A DNA stretch of 64,000 bases from Symsagittifera roscoffensis. Its lineage: Eukaryota; Xenacoelomorpha; Acoela; Convolutidae. Both the position numbers and the translations under genes were made by a program. The first letter of the stretch is position 1, and each line of letters begins with the position of its first letter. This document shows, in pieces, positions 36,001-49,830 of this stretch. The stretch covers positions 28,780,599 through 28,844,598 of the forward strand of contig NC_087063.1 in NCBI RefSeq assembly GCF_963678635.1. The letters run 5' to 3'. The notes under the pieces are model-generated. The model ran no database searches. It worked only from the letters and a program-made list of their open reading frames with translations, and was not told the origin of the DNA.

Positions 36001-38590
36001 AGATGCGCTTACTTACGAAGAGAGCAACCTCAATAATCAAAACTGTGAAAACACTATTTATGAATTTATATCATAACTATTCTTTTTTTAAAAGTTTATT
36101 TCGAAAGTTTTCTAAGGTAGCATTTAGGTATTTTTAAGGTAACACTAAGGAATTTTAAGGTAACTCAGATTAAGGAAACCTTCTGAGATATCTTAACAAC
36201 ATTTATGAAAAAAAATTCGGCTGAGTTACACCTAATCAAAAAGCTCATACTTCCTATATTTCCTAAATTATAAGGGGGAAACATTTTCTTTACGATGTAC
36301 AATCTCTTAAAGTCATTTCACTACATCCTTTTTTTAGTAAAGTAACCAAGCTAATGTAAAAAAGAACAAATTCATTATCATTAACAATTTACATTACAGA
36401 TATAACTTAACAAAATGTGTTTTTAAACCCATGAAAAAAATTTTTATCAAGCGATGACAAGATTTCCTGAAGTAAAATTTCAGATAGATTGGAATGAAAA
36501 CTAGATGTTTTCAAATTGATGCAAAAAAAATCTCAGTGTTTAGATATGGTGCAGTAATCACGCTTTTTTTCTTCATTATGCGAAAAAAAAACATAATAGT
36601 TTTCGAAATTTGAGCAAAAAACATAAAATAAAATTAAGCATCAGGCAAAAAAGTTTTTGTCTTGTCAATTGTTTTTTAAAGGTTTTGTACTTTTCAAAAG
36701 TAAGAAAAAGTGAGGAAAAAATAAGATACTGAACATGTATGCAAATGCGTAACCCTTTTATTTAGGTTCAAAAACAAAGTGGTCATGAGTACATAAACAC
36801 ACGCGCAATTACACGTACAAAATCTGTTAAACGTGATGTATCTAAACTGTATCTCTAAAAAAACACAAATTTTCAGACATTCAAGATAAACAATATAGAG
36901 TTTGAATTAGTTCCCTTTAACTAATATTTATACGTCTGAAATGTTTTTGTTAAACGCATAAGTGAAAGTATACATTCATAAAGTTACCCCAAAAAAACTG
37001 AACAATATGAATACATATTAACAGAAAAAAAACAAAAAGATAGCATGCAATTAAACTTAAACTACTCAAATACGCAAACAAAGCAACAAATAGGCAGAAG
37101 TAGAGCTACAGTATCTGCTGCATGGAAGTCCTGGTGGATGCAATCAAACAAAAAGATAAACAAATAGATGAAATTTGGGCTACACCTATACTTCTAGCTA
37201 TATATGAGTGTCTCATAATGCCTTCGCTCAGCATGTGCAAGAACACACTTTTATCGAAAATTACATGAGATCGAACATTCATTAAAAAGGGGCGCTAACG
37301 TACCAAGAGAGCAACCTCAATAATCAAAACTGTGAAAACACTATTTATGAATTTATATCATAACGATTCTTTTCTTAATAGTTTCTTTCGAAAATTTTTT
37401 CTATTTTTAAGGTAACACTAAGGAATTTTAAGGTAACTCAGATAAAGGAAACCTTCCGAGATATCCTAACAACACTTATAAAAAAAGTTCGGCTGAGTTA
37501 CACCTGATCAAAATGCTCATACTTCCTATATTTCCTGAATTATAAAGGAGAAACATTTTCTTTACGAAGTAAAATCTCTTAAAGTCATTTCACTACATCT
37601 TATTTTTAGTAAAGTAACCCAGCCTAATATAAAGAAGAACAAAATCACTATCATTAACAGTTTAAATTACCGATCTAACTTAACAAAGTGTGTTGTTAAA
37701 CCCATGAAAAAAAAAATTTATCAGCCATGACAAGATTTCCTGAGGTAAAATTTCAGATAGATTGGAATGAAAACTATTGTTTTCAAATTGAAGCAAAAAA
37801 ACTCACTGTTTAGATATGGTGCAGCAATCACGCTTTTTTTCTTCATTATGCGAAAGAAAAAAAAACATAATAGTTTTCGAAATTTGAGCAAAAAAAACTA
37901 AACAGAAAATTAAGCATCAGGCAAAAAAGTTTTTGTCTTGTCAATTGTATGTGAAAGATTTTTTGGAGTTTTTCAAAAGTAAGAAAAAGTGAGGAAAAAA
38001 TAAGGTACTGAACATGTATGCAATTGCGTAACCTTTTTTTTAAATTCCAAAGCAAAATGGTCAAGTGTACATAAACACACCCGCAAATACATGTACAAAA
38101 TCTGTTAAACGTGATGTATCTAAACTGTATCTCTAGAAAAAAATACAACCTTTCAGACATTTCAAGAAAAACAATATGGAGTTTGAATGAGTTCCATTTA
38201 ACTAATATTTAGACGTCTCAACTGTTTTTGTTAAACGCATAAGTGAAAGTATACATTCATAAAGTTACCCAAAAAAAAATTGAACAAGATGAATACATAT
38301 TAACAGAAAAACACAAAAAGATAGCATGCAATTAAACTGAAACTACTCAAATAAGCAAACAAAGCAACAGGAAGGCAGAAGTAGAGCTGTAGTATCTGCT
38401 GCATGGAAGTCCAAGCAAAGAATTTTTTGCAAAACTCTGAACTTTTTCAAACAAAAGTTAAACTACTAGATGAAATTTGGTCTACACCTATACTTCTAGC
38501 TGTATATGAGTGTCTCATAATGCCTTCGCTCAGCATGTACAAGAACACACTTTTGTCGAAGATTACATGAGATTGAACATTCATTAAAAA
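33085..38590 (+). repeat. Module B array, middle section with 3-unit higher-order repeat
   Basis: Unit marks lie near 33085, 34719, 36000, 37289 and 38591. The 33085 unit is lengthened by a partial internal duplication of about 365 bp (near 33630 and 33993). The stretch near 33998-34312 recurs almost exactly at 37846-38160 (offset 3848 bp, three times 1283), while 34449-34766 recurs at 35732-36040 (offset 1283). Confidence 0.85.
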
Positions 38591-41500
38591 GGGGCGCTAA
38601 CGTACCAAGAGAGAAAACTCAATAATCAAAACTGTGATAACACTATTTATGATTTTATATCATAACGATTCTTTTTTTAACAATTTCTTTCAAAAAAGTT
38701 TTCTAAGGTAGCATTTAGGTGTTTTTAAGGTAGCACTAAGAATTTTTAAGGTAAATCACATAAAGAAAATTTCCGAGACATCTTAACAACACTTATGAAA
38801 AAAGTTCGGCTGAGTTACACCTAATCAAAAGACTCAAAGATCCTTTATTTCCTGAACTATAAGAGAAAAACATTTTTTGACGAAGTACAGTCTCTTAAAA
38901 TTATTTCAATACATCTCATTATTAGTAAAGTAACCAAGCCTAATGTAAAAAAGAACAAATTCACTATCATTAACCGTTTAGATCACAGATATAACTTAAC
39001 AAAGTGTGTTGTTAAACCCATGAAACAAATTTTTATCAAGCCATGACAAGATTCCCTGAGGAAAGTATACATTCATAAAGTTATAAGTGAAAGTATACAT
39101 TCATAAAAATACCCCAAAAAAACTGAACAATATGAATACATATTATCAGAAAAAAAAAAACAAAAAGATAGCATGCAATTAAACTTAAACTACTCAAATA
39201 TGCAAACAAAGCAACAAGTAGGCAGAAGTAGAGCTATAGTATCTGCTGCATGGAAGTCCTGGTGGATGCAATCAAACAAAAAGATAAACAACTAGATGAA
39301 ATTTGGGCTACACCTATACTTCTAGCTATATATGAGTGTCTCATAATGCCTTCGCTAAGCATGTGCAAGAACACACTTTTATCGAAGATTACATGAGATC
39401 GAACATTCATTAAAAAGGGGCGCTAACTTACCAAGAGAGCAACACTGTGAAAACACTGTACAACACTGTACAATAATCAAAACTGTGAAAACACTATTTA
39501 TGAATTTATATCATAACCATTCTTTTTTTAATAGTTTCTTTCGAAAAAGTTTTCTAGGGTAGCATTTAGGTAATTTTAAGGTAACACTAAGGGTTTTTAA
39601 GGTAACTCAGATAAAGGAAACCTTCCGAGATATCTTAACAACACTTATGTAAAAAATTCGGCTGAGTTACACCTAATCAAAACACTCAAAGATCCTATAT
39701 TTCTTGAACTATAAGAGAAAGACATTTTTTGACGAAGTACAGTCTCTTAAAATTATTTCAATACATCTCATTATTAGTAAAGTAACCAAGTCTAATGAGA
39801 AAAAGAACAAATTCAATATCAGTAACAATTTAAATTACAGATATAACTTAACAAAGTGTGTTGTTAAACCCATGAGAAAATTTTTATCAAGCCATGACAA
39901 TATTTCCTGAGGTAAAACTTCAAATAGATCGGATTGAAAACTAAATGTTTTCAAGTTGATGCGAAAAAAAAACACAGAGTTTAGATATGGTGCAGTAATC
40001 ACTTTTTTTTTCTAAATAATGCGAATAAAAAAACATAATGGTTTTCGAAATTTATGCAAAAAACTTAAAAGAAAATTAAGCATCAGGGAAAAAAGTTTTT
40101 GTGTTGTCAATTGTATGTTAAAGGTTTCGTACTTTTCAAAAGTAAGAAAAAAGGAGGAAAAATAAGATACTGAACATGTATGCAAATGCGTAACCCTTTT
40201 ATTTAGGTTCAAAAACAAAGTGGTCATGAGTACATAAACACACACGCAATTACATGTACAAAATCTGTTAAACGTGATGTATCTAAACTGTATCTCTAAA
40301 AAAAACACAAATTTTCAGACATTCAAGAAAAACAATATGGAGTTTGAATTAATTCTTTTTAACTAATATTTATACATCTAAAATGTTTTTGTTAAACGCA
40401 TAAGTGAAAGTATACATTCATAAAGTTACCCCAAAAAAACTGAACAATATGAATACATATTAACAGAAAAAAAAAAAAAAGATAGCATGCAATTAAACTT
40501 AAACTACTCAAATACGCAAACAAAGCAACAAGTAGGCAGAAGTAGAGCTATAGTATCTGCTGCATGGAAGTCCTGGTGGATGCAATCAAACAAAAAGATA
40601 AACAACTAGATGAAATTTGGGCTACACCTATACTTCTAGCTATATATGAGTGTCTCATAATGCCTTCGCTCAGCATGTGCAAGAACACACTTTTATCGAA
40701 GATTACATGAGATCGAACATTCATTAAAAAGGGGCGCTAACTTACCAAGAGAGCAACACTGTGAAAACACTGTACAACACTGTACAATAATCAAAACTGT
40801 GAAAACACTATTTATGAATTTATATCATAACCATTCTTTTTTTAATAGTTTCTTTCGAAAAAATTTTCTAGGGTAGCATTTAGGTAATTTTAAGGTAACA
40901 CTAAGGTTTTTTAAGGTAACTCAGATAAAGGAAACCTTCCGAGATATCTTAACAACACTTATGTAAAAAATTCGGCTGAGTTACACCTAATCAAAAGACT
41001 CAAAGATCCTATATTTCTTGAACTATAAGAGAAAGACATTTTTTGACGAAGTACAGTCTCTTAAAATTATTTCAATACATCTCATTATTAGTAAAGTAAC
41101 CAAGCCTAATGAGAAAAAGAACAAATTCAATATCAGTAACAATTTAAATTACAGATATAACTTAACAAAGTGTGTTGTTAAACCCATGAGAAAATTTTTA
41201 TCAAGCCATGACAATATTTCCTGAGGTAAAACTTCAAATAGATCGGATTGAAAACTAAATGTTTTCAAGTTGATGCGAAAAAAAAACACAGAGTTTAGAT
41301 ATGGTGCAGTAATCACTTTTTTTTTCTAAATAATGCGAATAAAAAAACATAATGGTTTTCGAAATTTATGCAAAAAACTTAAAAGAAAATTAAGCATCAG
41401 GGAAAAAAGTTTTTGTGTTGTCAATTGTATGTTAAAGGTTTCGTACTTTTCAAAAGTAAGAAAAAGTGAGGAAAAATAAGATACTGAACATGTATGCAAA

Positions 41501-44500
41501 TGCGTAACCCTTTTATTTAGGTTCAAAAACAAAGTGGTCATGAGTACATAAACACACACGCAATTACATGTACAAAATCTGTTAAACGTGATGTATCTAA
41601 ACTGTATCTCTAAAAAAAACACAAATTTTCAGACATTCAAGAAAAACAATATGGAGTTTGAATTAATTCTTTTTAACTAATATTTATACGTCTAAAATGT
41701 TTTTGTTAAACGCATAAGTGAAAGTATACATTCATAAAGTTACCCCAAAAAAACTGAACAATATGAATACATATTAACAGAAAAAAAAAACAAAAAGATA
41801 GCATGCAATTAAACTTAAACTACTCAAATACGCAAACAAAGCAACAAGTAGGCAGAAGTAGAGCTATAGTATCTGCTGCATGGAAGTCCTGGTGGATGCA
41901 ATCAAACAAAAAGATAAACAACTAGATGAAATTTGGGCTACACCTATACTTCTAGCTATATATGAGTGTCTCATAATGCCTTCGCTCAGCATGTGCAAGA
42001 ACACACTTTTATCGAAGATTACATGAGATCGAACATTCATTAAAAAGGGGCGCTAACGTACCAAGAGAGCAACACTGTGAAAACACTGTACAACACTGTA
42101 CAATAATCAAAACTGTGAAAACACTAATTATGAATTTATATCATAACCATTCTTTTTTTAATAGTTTCTTTCGAAAAAGTTTTCTAGGGTAGCATTTAGG
42201 TAATTTTAAGGTAACACTAAGGGTTTTTAAGATAACTCAGATAAAGGAAACCTTCCGAGATATCTTAACAACACTTATGAAAAAAATTCGGCTGAGTTAC
42301 ACCTAATCAAAAGACTCAAAGATCCTATATTTCCTGAACTATAAGAGAAAAACATTTTTTGACGAAGTACAGTCTCTTAAAATTATTTCAATACATCTCA
42401 TTATTAGTAAAGTAACCAAGCCTAATGAGAAAAAGAACAAATTCAATATCAGTAACATTTTAAATTACAGATATAACTTAACAAAGTGTGTTGTTAAACC
42501 CATGAGAAAATTTTTATCAAGCCATGACAATATTTCCTGAGGTAAAACTTCAAATAGATCGGATTGAAAACTAAATGTTTTCAAGTTGATGCGAAAAAAA
42601 AACACAGAGTTTAGATATGGTGCAGTAATCACTTTTTTTTCTAAATAATGCGAATAAAAAAACATAATGGTTTTCGAAATTTATGCAAAAAACTTAAAAG
42701 AAAATTAAGCATCAGGGAAAAAAGTTTTTGTGTTGTCAATTGTATGTTAAAGGTTTCGTACTTTTCAAAAGTAAGAAAAAGTGAGGAAAAATAAGATACT
42801 GAACATGTATGCAAATGCGTAACCCTTTTACTTAGGTTCAAAAACAAAGTGGTCATGAGTACATAAACACACACGCAATTACATGTACAAAATCTGTTAA
42901 ACGTGATGTATCTAAACTGTATCTCTAAAAAAAACACAAATTTTCAGACATTCAAGAAAAACAATATGGAGTTTGAATTAATTCTTTTTAACTAATATTT
43001 ATACGTCTAAAATGTTTTTGTTAAACGCATAAGTGAAAGTATACATTCATAAAGTTACCCCAAAAAAACTGAACAATATGAATACATATTAACAGAAAAA
43101 AAAACAAAAAGATAGCATGCAATTAAACTTAAACTACTCAAATACGCAAACAAAGCAACAAGTAGGCAGAAGTAGAGCTATAGTATCTGCTGCATGGAAG
43201 TCCTGGTGGATGCAATCAAACAAAAAGATAAACAACTAGATGAAATTTGGGCTACACCTATACTTCTAGCTATATATGAGTGTCTCATAATGCCTTCGCT
43301 CAGCATGTGCAAGAACACACTTTTATCGAAGATTACATGAGATCGAACATTCATTAAAAAGGGGCGCTAACGTACCAAGAGAGCAACACTGTGAAAACAC
43401 TGTACAACACTGTACAATAATCAAAACTGTGAAAACACTAATTATGAATTTATATCATAACCATTCTTTTTTTAATAGTTTCTTTCGAAAAAGTTTTCTA
43501 GGGTAGCATTTAGGTAATTTTAAGGTAACACTAAGGGTTTTTAAGGTAACTCAGATAAAGGAAACCTTCCGAGATATCTTAACAACACTTATGAAAAAAA
43601 TTCGGCTGAGTTACACCTAATCAAAAGACTCAAAGATCCTATATTTCCTGAACTATAAGAGAAAAACATTTTTTGACGAAGTACAGTCTCTTAAAATTAT
43701 TTCAATACATCTCATTATTAGTAAAGTAACCAAGCCTAATGAGAAAAAGAACAAATTCAATATCAGTAACATTTTAAATTACAGATATAACTTAACAAAG
43801 TGTGTTGTTAAACCCATGAGAAAATTTTTATCAAGCCATGACAATATTTCCTGAGGTAAAACTTCAAATAGATCGGATTGAAAACTAAATGTTTTCAAGT
43901 TGATGCGAAAAAAAAACACAGAGTTTAGATATGGTGCAGTAATCACTTTTTTTTCTAAATAATGCGAATAAAAAAACATAATGGTTTTCGAAATTTATGC
44001 AAAAAACTTAAAAGAAAATTAAGCATCAGGGAAAAAAGTTTTTGTCATGCCAATTGTTTGTGAAAGGTTTTGTAATTTTCGAAAGTAAGAAAAAGTGAGG
44101 CAAAAATAAGGTAATGAAAATGTATGCAAATGCGTAACCTTTTTTTGAGGTTCAAAAGCAAAGTGGTCATGTGTACATAAACACACGCGCAATTACATGC
44201 ACAAAATCTGTTAAACCTGATGTATCTAAACTGTATCTATACAAAAAATTACAACCTTTCAGACATTTTAAGAAAAACAAAATGGAGTTTGAATAAGTTC
44301 TATTTAACTAATACTTATACTTCTCAAATGTTTTTGTTAAACGCATAAGTGAAAGTATACATTTATAGAGTTACCCAAAAACAAACAGAACAAGATGAAT
44401 ACATATAAACAGAAAAAAAAGAAAAAAAGTTGCATGCAATTAAACTTAAATTACTCAAATATGCAAACAAAGCAACAGGTAGACAGCAGTAGAGCTGTAG

Positions 44501-44710
44501 TATCTGTTGCATGGAAGTCCATGCAAAGAATTTTTTGCAAAACTCTCAACTTTTTCAAGCAAAAAGATAAGCAACTAGGTGAAATTTGGGCTACACTTAT
44601 ACTTCTAGCTTTATATGTGTGTCTCGTAATGCCTTCGCTCAGCATTTACAAGAACACACTTTTATCGAAGATTACATGAGATCAAACATTCATTAAAAAA
44701 GGGCGCTAAC
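38591..44710 (+). repeat. Module B array, last section, nearly identical 1.31-kb units
   Basis: A shortened unit (826 bp) is followed by units marked at 39417, 40730, 42047 and 43360 (spacings 1313, 1317, 1313), differing by only a few bases each. All carry the private insertion ACTGTACAACACTGTACAATAATC. A final, more diverged unit ends at 44710 and holds the longest b1 frame (44395-44679, 94 residues; RAVVSVAWKSMQRIF...). I do not recognise the product. Confidence 0.9.
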
Positions 44711-47397
44711 AAAAAAACGTCCAGATAGTTATCATCAAAACTCAGGGTGAAAAAATTCAAACTTACAAATTATGTATCTGTTTTATGATGTCCAATAATA
44801 GTTTGTAGTGAATAAATTGAAGTCTTCTTAAAAAATTAGACTGTTTGGTATAAATAGTCATACTTCTGATTGAGTTCATACGCATCATACGTTATCGGTA
44901 AGCACTTGACAAAAAACATCTATAAATAAAAATCTAAACAAACATAACCACTTTACTACCCAAGTACATAGGTACACTAAACCATTCATAACTTGTTATC
45001 AGGTACTTTTTGGTACTCATACACTTTCTATAGTTTTAAGTCACTTCAGACAAATCAGAAACAAGAGTATTAAGCATCTTCCGGACACTTCAGAAACAAT
45101 TTAAATATTTATACGTTTGTTTAATGAGCCAAGTTTTGGTCTCATTTTGGCTCATCAGACACATAAATGATTAGTTATTTTACAAATTACCCTAGAAAGA
45201 AAAAGTACACAGTGTTCCGGTGAGCACATGCATCATCCATTCATCCATTTGTACGTTCACAGAAACATTTGTTGCTGATATTTAGTATCTAGTGAGGTAC
45301 CTTTTGAGTTTTCTAAATCCAGTTGGAAAATTGTCTAGTTCCAGTTGTAGTTACACATTTTAATGAGCTTTTAAACACTTTCAAAAAACGTTCTCTATTA
45401 CTTTTATGGATACGTACCGTAAAAAAACAGTTATTCGTCTACGAAATTTACATAAATCATACAGAAACTAGAGCATAAATTAAACATACATTCGGCCTGC
45501 AGGCATACAAACATCACACGCGTTGGATTCTTGTACATTTAATCAGACAAACCTACGCCAATTAGATACGTACACGCTTTTTTACACGCATAGTAAATGA
45601 GAATATACAACTAAACTGTATACCTACACACAAAAAGACATACGTCAGAAATAACAAACATTCAAGCACCTTACATTAAAGCGGATTTTTAAAAAAGTTT
45701 ATACTCATAACATTTCATTGCCTATTTACAGGGCAAATTATAACACAGATACATGTAACCAAATTGATCAATTAGTTGGGTAGTTGATGTTTTTCCGTAT
45801 CGATTTTAGTTATTTTTCAATAGCACATACCAAATAGAAAAACACCTGATTTTTGAGACTCATGTTTTGGGACTCTGCAACAGATGAGACTCAAAGCACC
45901 ATACGTTTAAATGAAAAGCAAATTTCTCATGAACATGGTTAGACTTGGTGACATCCGTTTTCCTTTTCTTTTGAAATCAAGTTTTCTACGTGCACTTATT
46001 TTTCGTTTAATACGAAATTAAAAACCAAAATTGTAGCTTGAAGGATTGCTGGGATTGTACAAATAGATCTTTTGTCATGAAACATGGAAAGATCAAGTTT
46101 CGCATCAGACAGTTCAGGCATTTTTTTTATTAAACTTGCCGGGCTTTCAAAGGAATAATTGAAAGTAAATGAAAAATTCATTGAAATTTTGTCTTGTTTT
46201 CTAATCCAACAAACTTTAGGTGTTGTAAAATTATTTTCTTTAATTATATTTAAACTAAAACACTTTTTTAATAATAAGAACAAAGATCAAACACTATCAC
46301 CTATCTAACAAGATAAAACCGAAAACCTTCAGTTTTAAGTCTGTGAAATACAGATTTTGAACCTGTAAAATGAAGTAACTATTTGGCGTATCTGCTAGTT
46401 TGAGGTTATCTTACAAAACACATAAAGGTTTTTAAAGGTATAAACATAGGAAAAGGAAAATTTCACTGAAAAATTGTCTTTGTTTTTTTTGTCCATGATG
46501 AAAATAATTGTATTAGATTTTGTATATCAATGAATGTATATAATTTTTAGGTTTAAGAACAGTGAGCAATTTTTTCAGTTTATTGATAAAAAATGAAAAC
46601 ACTAGATCAAAATAAAGAAAAAATAAGTGCATGTATATTTTAAAACAAAGAAAATATTGAAAAACTTCCAAGTAAATATTTAGAAAAACAAATATACTCT
46701 TTCATACTTCAAAACTGTTATCAAAAATTGACACAAAAACGGTTAATTCTATCTAACTTAAATGTCTTGAAACCAACTCGTTTCTTCCTGCTTTCAGAAA
46801 AAAACGTTGATTCATTTTATATATCATAGCAAAGTAGAACCAATCCTGCGCTTTTCTACTCAGCGTTGTGCAGAGTAGAAAAGCGCAGGATTTCTACTGC
46901 GCTTTCTGAAATATGCCATCGCCCTCTCACCACAATTATTTTATTGGATACGAAGTTTTCTCACACTAGAATATTCCACTGCTATTTCATAGCAATCAGA
47001 GTACAAATAGAAAAAATATCAAATTTGACTCCAGAAAGGTATGGATAACGGCTGCACATGATGAAAATTCCTCATACGTTTTGTGGTGGCTTTCCATATG
47101 CTTTGAACAAGTTTCGAATTATATCCCCTTCAAAGAACATAAATAACCATAAATTATTGTCAATAATTCCTGCACAACACTGAAATGTTAATACAAACTG
47201 AAAGCAATTAACTTTTCATTTTTGCTTTTTCAGCTTCGACAGTTTCCGAGTGGATTTAAACTTCACATTACTAAATCTTTTTTTTTTTCGAAAATTGATA
47301 CAAACCTTGGAAACTTAAAGACAAAAACCAACTTAGAGTCATAATGCATAGTTCCACTAGAGCAAAACGTATCTAAAACTTGATCTTTGTTATGCAG
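44711..47397. other. Unrepeated AT-rich spacer
   Basis: Follows the B array abruptly at 44710. A 95-residue minus-strand frame (45996-46283) matches nothing I know and is probably chance. The only clear structure is the hairpin at 46842-46892. Confidence 0.5.
46842..46892. repeat. Perfect 20-bp inverted repeat (hairpin)
   Basis: Arms 46842-46861 (AATCCTGCGCTTTTCTACTC) and 46873-46892 are exact reverse complements around an 11-base loop. At nearly 50% GC the arms stand out from the AT-rich surroundings. It may be a structured RNA, a fold-back transposon core or a cruciform. A related TTTCTACTGCGCTTTCTG follows at 46891. Confidence 0.9.
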
Positions 47398-47912
47398 ATC
47401 TTAGCTCAAATAAGAAAATATGACAACAAGAAAACATTGTTCCCGTCTTTGAGACACCATTTCTACCGTTGAGTGGCAAACCTAAAGACTTTTTCAAAAA
47501 ATTGTGTTCGATTGCTGGTGACAGTCGAACCGCAAACATAGAATTATTCCACGTACTTCAAGTTTTTTCCGCTTCTGAGACTAACGCTAGCAACAGTTCC
47601 GGCCCTCCATCTGAGCAACCACCACAAGGAACCGGTAAAGTTAAAAAGCAGGTCAGACCACCTGTATTGAAAACTCGAAAATATAATCAAAATATATTTG
47701 AGATGAGGATGGATTCGACTTCCGAAATTTTTTGTTGCGGAAAAGAAAAGCAAAGGACGCTGGAATGTTGCACCGAGTTCCGAAAAAACCTTGTTGTACT
47801 GGAGCACTGAGATGATTCGTGTCGATTACGGTGACCTAAAAAAAGTTCAACCTAAGAAAATAGGTGAACACACGCTCAATTCCATCAACTGGTTTGCTTC
47901 TCACAAAGGCGG
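47398..47912 (+). pseudogene. Broken exon-like stretch, unknown protein
   Basis: A plausible 3' splice site (TTGTTATGCAG, ending 47397) and 5' splice site (GG|GTAAGT, at 47913) bracket 515 bp of more complex, GC-richer sequence. Open stretches alternate between two frames: the middle (about 47469-47705; PKDFFKKLCSIAGDSRT) in one, the two ends (KYDNKKTLFPSLRHHFYR and WNVAPSSEKTLLYWSTEM) in another. I do not recognise the family. It looks like a decayed exon of a host or element gene; a functional exon cannot be excluded if the frames belong to separate transcripts. Confidence 0.35.
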
Positions 47913-48299
47913 GTAAGTTGATGCCTTTTTTGCCTAAAACTTATTTTTCACAACCGTTTTATATTTCAAAACTGGAATTCTGATGCAAAATTCTTAATAA
48001 AAATGATAGTTTCAATGAAACTGTCTGAAAACGGTAGCCAACAAATCTATACGGAGGCCATTTTTTTGTTCCTTGAGTATTCCTCATTTATGCAAAAAAA
48101 AATGCCTTAGTTAGATAATTAAACACATTGTATTTTTGAATAGTTTTGATCACCCAAAAAATTTTGGACTTCAGCTAAGGTAATTTCTGCAATTCTTATT
48201 GAATCTTGATATTTGCAAACTGCGGCAGCAAGAGTTTTATATCTTGCTCTGCAAGCATAAAACAGCTTTAAATAGCGTGAAAAAAAGATTGAAGTATGC
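47913..48299. other. Spacer
   Basis: No gene or clear structure; AT-rich. Confidence 0.5.
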
Positions 48300-48735
48300 A
48301 CCAAACCATCCATCCATCTAGCCTTCTATCCATCAGACCGTTTATCAATCAAAATAATCATCCATACGTTCGTCTATCCAAACATCCATCCTGTCTTTCA
48401 AACATCCATCCGTATAGTCAGCCATCTTTCTAATCATGCATCCATCCATCCATCAAGCCATCCATCAAGTCATTCATAATCCGTCCATCCAGCCAGCAAT
48501 CAATCAAAGCACTCCTTTATCTAGACACTCATCGTACAATACATCAATCAGCAGTCTATCCAGCTGTCCATCATTCGATCAACCCATCACGCAGCCATCT
48601 TATTTCCCAGCGTGTCATCCATTTTTCTATCCACCCCTCTGCCCATTCGAACACCAAGCCATCCAACCAGCAATCCAGCTAGCCATCTATCGTTCATCTG
48701 TCAATCCAGCGTTCCATCGATTTCACTAATCATTG
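48300..48735 (+). repeat. Degenerate CATC/CCATC tandem repeat
   Basis: About 430 bp of diverged CATCCATCxAxCCAT phrases. The His/Pro/Ser/Gln-rich frame across it (48436-48729) is a by-product of the repeat. Confidence 0.85.
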
Positions 48736-49830
48736 GGCCAACTATCCATTAATCCATTCGTGTCTCCGCTCATTCATCGCTCGTTTCAGTTATTTATCCA
48801 GTGCAATCGATCGAATTTGGTTTTAGCCATAACAATTTTTACGTTTTGTAAACTTGGGGTCATTTGCTATTTTCAGATATCATTAGTTAAAAGAAGGATC
48901 ATTAGTTTCACATAGGAATCATAAATTGTTTATAGGGATTGAAAGTTATACCTAGGGCATACGTTTTATGTAAAGGAATTATTAGTGAAACATATGAATC
49001 GTTATTGTTACATAGGGAGAATAAGTTATTTGTATGGTTAATTAGGTAATCATAGGGATTATTAGTTATACATTGAGATCATTAAAAATAAATAGAGACC
49101 ATAATTATAATCAGAAATCATTAGCTACCACAGAGATTATTTGTTCTGTAAAGGTATCATTAGTTATATTTCGAAAAAAAACATGGAGGGATCTTTAATT
49201 ATACATAGCAATTATTATTTATACGTAGGGGTTATTAGTTTTACTTATTACTTATAAGTTATACATATTAATCATAGATAGGGATTATTCGTTATATTAA
49301 AAAATCATCAGTGAGATCAAGCCATCCAAACAGCAATCCAGCTAGCCATATATCAGTCATCTGTCAACCCAGCGTTCCATCGATTCAACTTATCAATAGG
49401 CCAACTATCCATTAACCCCTTCATGCCTCCGTTCATTCATTGCTCGGTTCAGCCATTTATCCAGTGCATTCCATCAAATTTGTTTTATCCTAAGCAGTTT
49501 TTACGTTTTGTAATATCATTTGCTATTTTTAGATATCATTAGTTAGAAGAGGGATTATTAGTTTTACATAGGAATCATGAATGTTTATAGGGATTGAATG
49601 TTTTACATATGTTTTATGTAAAGGAATTATTAGTGAAACATATGGATCATTATTGTTACATAGGGAGAATAAGTTGTTTGTATGGTTAATTAGGTAATCA
49701 TAGGGATTATTAGTTATACATTGAGATCATTAGTTATAAATAGAGACCATAAGTTATATTCAGAGATCATTAGTTACCACACAGATCATTAGTTTTGTAA
49801 AGGTACCATTAGTTATATAACGAAATCATG
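48656..49830 (+). repeat. Tandem duplication of about 0.66 kb with ATTAGTTATACATAGGG minisatellite
   Basis: 48656-49130 recurs at 49318-49800 in the same orientation (AGCAATCCAGCTAGCCAT, then GGAATTATTAGTGAAACATATG in both). Both halves contain many diverged copies of a 15-20 bp phrase near TCATTAGTTATACATAGGGA between about 48880 and 49310 and between 49540 and 49830. It extends the CATC repeat to its left. Confidence 0.85.

Noticed and set aside
30039-43979. Minus-strand Phe/Leu/Cys-rich frames of 60-105 residues repeated in every B unit
   Set aside because: They are antisense to A-rich sequence, have low-complexity hydrophobic composition and vary in start between units. Repetition of the unit, not selection, explains them.
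48436-48729. 97-residue His/Pro/Ser/Ile-rich frame
   Set aside because: It is a translation of the degenerate CATC repeat.
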